In this document: piece by piece, positions 56,178-62,100 of the stretch
Layout of the letters: every line of letters begins with the position of its first letter
Position numbering within the stretch: position 1 is the stretch's first letter
Made by a program: the position numbers and the translations under genes
The notes under the pieces: generated by a model
The model's input: only the letters and a program-made list of their open reading frames with translations
Databases searched by the model: none
What the model was told of the DNA's origin: nothing
Assembly (NCBI GenBank): GCA_022575985.1
Contig: JAKSXM010000156.1
Coordinates: 3,038,001 to 3,102,000 of the forward strand
DNA length: 64,000 nt
Direction of reading: 5' to 3'
DNA from: Anagrus nilaparvatae
Lineage: Eukaryota; Arthropoda; Insecta; Hymenoptera; Mymaridae

Positions 56178-59100
56178 GTGCAACTGAAAGAAAAAAAAAG
56201 TTTATGCATAAAAACAGTTTAAGATATACAAAAAAAAAAAATGTAAACAAATACATATAAAATTTTATTTTTTTGGTTAAATATTACTTTTTTTAAATTT
56301 TTTAATCAGAAATAATTTTTTAAACCTGTTACATGTGAGAGATTAAATTCATAGCTACTGACCTGCATTAGAATTAAATTCTTGTGTAATATTTTTTCAT
56401 TACACTTTTTTATAAAATAATTAAAAATTTTTTGGATTTCTGGTTTTAGTACTATATTTATTTGTTCTGTATATTTTTTATTTAATTTTTATACATTTAA
56501 GTAAATAAAATGATAGCAGAGAATAAAATGATTTTAAGATTTTAAAATATTGAAGTAATAATTATGTCCTCAGGATAGTTTCCTTTACATATAACATATT
56601 AAACATAATACACACGTATTATATTGATAAAACCCTTAGTATTCCTATTTGTTTAAAATGTAATGAACATTTATCAGATATTAATTTGTTTGTCTCAGCT
56701 ATTTTATTGGTTTTCCCTTATATTACAATTTCTATAACTACCTTTTACTGTTCAGAATCGATTCAGGGTAAATAACGTTAGTTACTTCTTAAGCTTTATA
56801 TAGTCATTAATAAATATATTTAAAAAACGTTATAATATTAAATACCAATATAGACACTGAAAAAAAATTTAGTTGCCGGTTATGGCAGCCGGATTTTTTT
56901 TGTTAACGATTGCAAACGTTTTGATTTCGCAAAAAAATTTCTTAAAAATGAGTTTTACTCAACCACGGCATGGTGAGACTTAAAAAACAAATTTTTGAAA
57001 AAAATTAATCATATATAAAAAATATGAAATATGGATATGGAAAAAAAAATCCATATCTGTCATTTGCCCAACTCTGAAAATAACAAATATTTACAGATAC
57101 TACTTTGGACTACTTTGTAAAATAATAATTATACGAAGAAGTCAATTGTAAAATTTTAAAAATATATCAATTATAAAATACTACATATGTTCAATTCAAT
57201 TATAATTGATATTTCAAATTATTATTTTTATTTTAATTAGACAGCAAAAAAAGTTATACCTTATCTGAAATTTAATAAACATAAGATATAGCTGTAAGAA
57301 TAATTTATAGTTCAGAAATACAGATATATATAATAAAAGTTTTTCAATATATAGTTTGTACAGGTTGTTCAAACCAGCGAGAAATCGAAAAAGATGCAGC
57401 ATCTTCATCTATATCAGAAGCATATACTGAAGTAAGAGGAATGGAAGTGGGTGTTGACGTACGTGAATTATCTACAGAAACTATGTTAGGTCGAATGCAC
57501 GCTTCAAATTCAATTGGAACAATAACTCAAATCTTTCCACAACAAATTATTGGTTATTTACCTGAAATTCAAGTACATCGTGTAGATGACATTAACTTAG
57601 ATTGTTATAAAATAAATAATTTAACAAATGATAATAAAGCAAATCAAAGAAATATTTCTACATCTACAACTATTGATTCTAATTTTTCATTACCAGCACC
57701 AGTTGATTTTAGAGATTATGTTTCATCACCAACACCTATTCATGATGAATATACACAAACTTTGACTCGTAAGAAAAGGTAATAATTTTTATTTAATAAT
57801 ATTTAATATTTTGTAATGTATTGTATCTAATAATATACAAAAGTAAGTATGTATGCTTCAGCTGAGGACTACGTAGAGTACATAAATGCTATAAAACATT
57901 TACTCCAGTCAAAATACGGGGGGGGGGGGGGGGTCGGTATAATCACTTACCACTACCAGATTTGATCTACTATAGGTTTTTTGGGTCGCTGATCGCGAAT
58001 TTTGGTGTCGTTTCTATTAGAAATGGGTGGAACACCCTTAAATTTGCAATAACTACCCCTAAAAAGGGGTATTTTTGATGTACTCGAATTTTAGGCAGTC
58101 AGATTTGGTACATAAGCGTTTTTTGGGTCGCTGATCAAGAATCTCGAGGACTTTTCTATGACAAGATAATATTTCACCCCTTAATTAGCAAAAAACACCT
58201 CTAAAAAGGATTGTTTTTGCTGTTTTGGCACTTTTACCGTTAAGAAACGATTTTAATGGGTTTTTTTGGGTCACTGAACAAGAATTTCGGGGAAATTTTG
58301 TTAAAAATTAATTTCTCATTCTTAAATTAACAGAAACTACCACTAAAAGGGGGGTGATTTTGCTATTTTTACATTGTCAGTGTTAAGATTCGGTTCATAT
58401 AGGTTTTTTGGGTCGCTGATCACGAATTTTAGGAAAATTTTTATTAAAAAATTATTTTTCACCCTTAAATTTACAAAACTACCCCTAAAAACTTGTGTTT
58501 GCTACTTTCGCTCTTTCAGCTTTCAGAAACGGGTTTAATGGATTTTTTGGGTGGCTGAACAAGAATTTTGGGGAATTTTTTGTTAAAAATTAATTTCTCA
58601 CACTTAAATTAACAGAAGCTACCCCTAAAAGGGGAGTTTTTGCTATTTTTGCATTGTCAGTGTTAAGATTCGGTTTATATACACTGAAATAAAATTATAG
58701 GCCCGACGCCTAGAATCGATATGCAGACGTCAAGCGAGTTACGAAAACATGGAAATGGCCCCTTATAATAGACTCTCAATGCGCCTTCAAAAAAAAATCG
58801 GCCCAGAGCCTCTCTAAGAACTCGCGAAACGCGCGTTCGCTCCGACACGTGGCAAACATATGTTCATTGGGCCTCGATGCGAACGCGCGTTTCCCGAGTT
58901 CGGTAGAGACGCGGACACTGTGCTTCTAATTCAGTCAAAACGCGCGTTCATTCCTCTGCCATACGTCTTGATTAAACAAGACACTGCCCCTAGACTTAGA
59001 GTCGATGCCTTCGGCCTGTAAAATTCAAGGCGTCGGGTCTATAATTTTTTTTCAGTGTAGGTTTTTTGGGTTGCTGAAGAAAAATTATGGGGAATTTTTT

Positions 59101-62100
59101 GTTAAAAATTCCCAAGAATTCTTTTTCAGCGACCCAAAAAACCCATTAAAACCGTTTCTGAACGGTTAAAGTGCCAAAATAGCAAAAGCACCCCCTTTTT
59201 AGGGGTATTTTTTGCTAATTAAGGGGTGAAATATTAACTTTTCATAGAAAAGTCCTCGAAATTCTTGATCAGCGACCCAAAAAACCCATATAGACCAAAT
59301 CTGACCGTCCAAAATTCGAATACATCAAAAATACCTCTTTTTAGGGGTAGTTTTTGCAAATTTAAGGGTGTTCCACTCATTTCTCATAGAAATAACCCAG
59401 AATTTCGTGATCAACGACCCAAAAAACCTATAGTAGACCAAATCTGGTAGTGGTAGGTGATTATACTACCAAAACCGTATTTTCACTGGAGTAATTATCA
59501 TATTTTGAATTGGAATCTTAACATCTAATAAAGGTGATAATTAAAATTTAAAAAAATAGCAAATTGTTTTTTAACGTTTGGTAACATTTGTATTATACCT
59601 AGCTCTCAGCTATAGTAAACATGTTCTATGCACTTAGATTGTGTTAACACATTCTGTGTTCTGGTTGTAAGTTTTTTAAATATAATTTTACATTTTAATT
59701 TTAAATTTTAATGAGAAAGTGATGTTTTCTGAAAAAAATAGAAAAACCTTTTAAAATTTTTTAGCCTATAAATATTTTATATTTTTTCATTTTATATGAC
59801 TTTCCTATGCTTTATAATCAATGTAATATAATATTTTTTATTGCAAAATTTCAAAATAATATACGAAAATATTTGTATGGGATGCCTGGATAAGTCTCAA
59901 AAATCGAAACAGCGCAAATCTCTCAAAATTGATTCTCTCAAAATTGGCGCATCAAACCACGTAAAATTTTTGCTAAATTGTGTCTTTTATACTAATATTT
60001 TATTTTTAAATGTTATTATTTTTTGGGTAAAATCACAGAAAAAGAATAAAATAATATAAAAACACTTTTTTTACATATTTAGGTTAGGTATAATTCGCTG
60101 AACGTTCAAAACTTCATCGACATTTAAATTCCTCAAAAATAAAAAAGATAAAGTATATAATACTTATGAAATATTACTATAAACTTTTGTCTTCATTTCT
60201 CTCTGGAGGGTGATTTTCCTCTATTCACCAGTAAATAACTATTTCATCAAACTATACTACGCTGTACTTAAATAAATATAAACATTAAACTGTATTGGAC
60301 CATTTTGTCCCATCCCTTTTAATAGCATACTTAAAACACACAATGTACTCACCAAAATGACATTATAAAATTATAAGTTAATTATTATTTTTTTCAAATA
60401 ATTCAAAAAATAAAAAAAATAAAAAATATATAATTAAACTTTTAAAATAGATAAATTATATTTTTAAATAAAAAAGTAACTTTTGCCATTTATTCATAAA
60501 CCTTAAAATTAAACGTCACGCATAGTTCATGTATATATAAATAAAAGAAATTCTAGTTTATTTCAAAATGAGCTTTCATATACTTGATATTGTTCTTGCA
60601 ATATAAATTTCAATGTTCTTTTGTGATGAAATATTCAACTTACTTGAATGCTCCGCCTCCTGCGCGCTCTGCGCACCAACCCCCGTAAAAGGTAAAGAAT
60701 AATATTATGTCCATTGATCAGCGTTTAAATTTTTATAGGATAAAATAATATATAAATTTTCCTTATAAATTTATAAATTTAAATAATGAGGGTCCGCCCC
60801 GTTGTAATTAAAAATATTTTTGTAGTTTTTATTTACCTATTTATAGAATTATTAGATTACTTTTTTTACCTAAATTTATCGTATCGATGTAACTTTAAAT
60901 ATTTTAATGAAGCCTGAAATAAATTAAACACAGAGATTGCAAATTGGCATATAATATAGAGATAATACGGTATCCAATTAAGGGGTGCCTAAATGTACCA
61001 TGCTCAAATGTACCGTGTCGGCGGCAGCGGTGGCAGTGTTTAGAATTTTATAATATAGAGAGATATATAATTATATAACATTAAGTGATTATACGTGATA
61101 TTACACGATTTTCTGGATAAGAGTTAAATATTTTATAAATTTTCTTAAATATAATGTAACATAAATATTTATATATAATTATATTAATTTTTACTATAAT
61201 TCTAAAAAAATTTATACGTCAATCTGTTCTTTACTCTTATTATCTTAATAATTTTATGCATTTCTATATGTGAGATAGATATTAATGTTATTTTTTCTTA
61301 ATTTAATAATTAAAAAGTTTACTTTGATCTGCTTGAATATTTTCTTGTAAAGAAAGCAAGCAGATTTAAAGCTTTGTGCCATTATGTTAATTTCTTTGTA
61401 TGATGCTTGCACTTCACATCAATATTCGAGATTACAAAGGAAATACATGCCAAAAGAGAACCACATTTCAGAAACTGCTTACTAAAGTCTTGATATTTAT
61501 ATTTTTAATTATTTTTTTTTATTTACTTTTATATATAAAGCATCAAAAATTATAAAATATATTATTACCAGCGATATTCAAGAAATTTGTATTACTAAAG
61601 GCAATTATTATTATTGATTTCCAGGACTTTTAAAATATCTTATTAAATTATTCCACAATTAAAAAAATTCTTGATATTTTATGGTGTAAAACCCTGTCAA
61701 GTTTGAGTTTTTTATTCAAAAACAATCACCATTAAGAACCTTCGATTCGGAGAAGCAATTATTAATGTTTGTAAATTTTCCTTGAATATGCTCAAGTGTT
61801 GAATTTTCTTTAACCAAAAAGCATTCTAGTCACTTTGATGTAATATATTTTTAGTCAGAAATCGTACTTTATTATGATAGCGCTGTTACTAATTATTTAT
61901 TATAACCAAAGGTATAGAACTCATGTCTTCTCTATTTGGCTCATTAAATTGGTGATATTCAATACACGTACGACATTTCTAGTTTATTCAACCTTGTAAA
62001 TTATAAAGATATTATATTAAACCCTCCCCCCAAAAAAAATTTTAAATTCAATCTTAGATAATTTAAAATTTTAGTTTAATCAGAAATTCAGCGAAAAATT

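Noticed and set aside
57441..57782. Reading this frame as a separate single-exon gene starting at the Met
   Set aside because: The frame is open upstream to a good acceptor at 57363 and joins exons 14 and 16 in phase.
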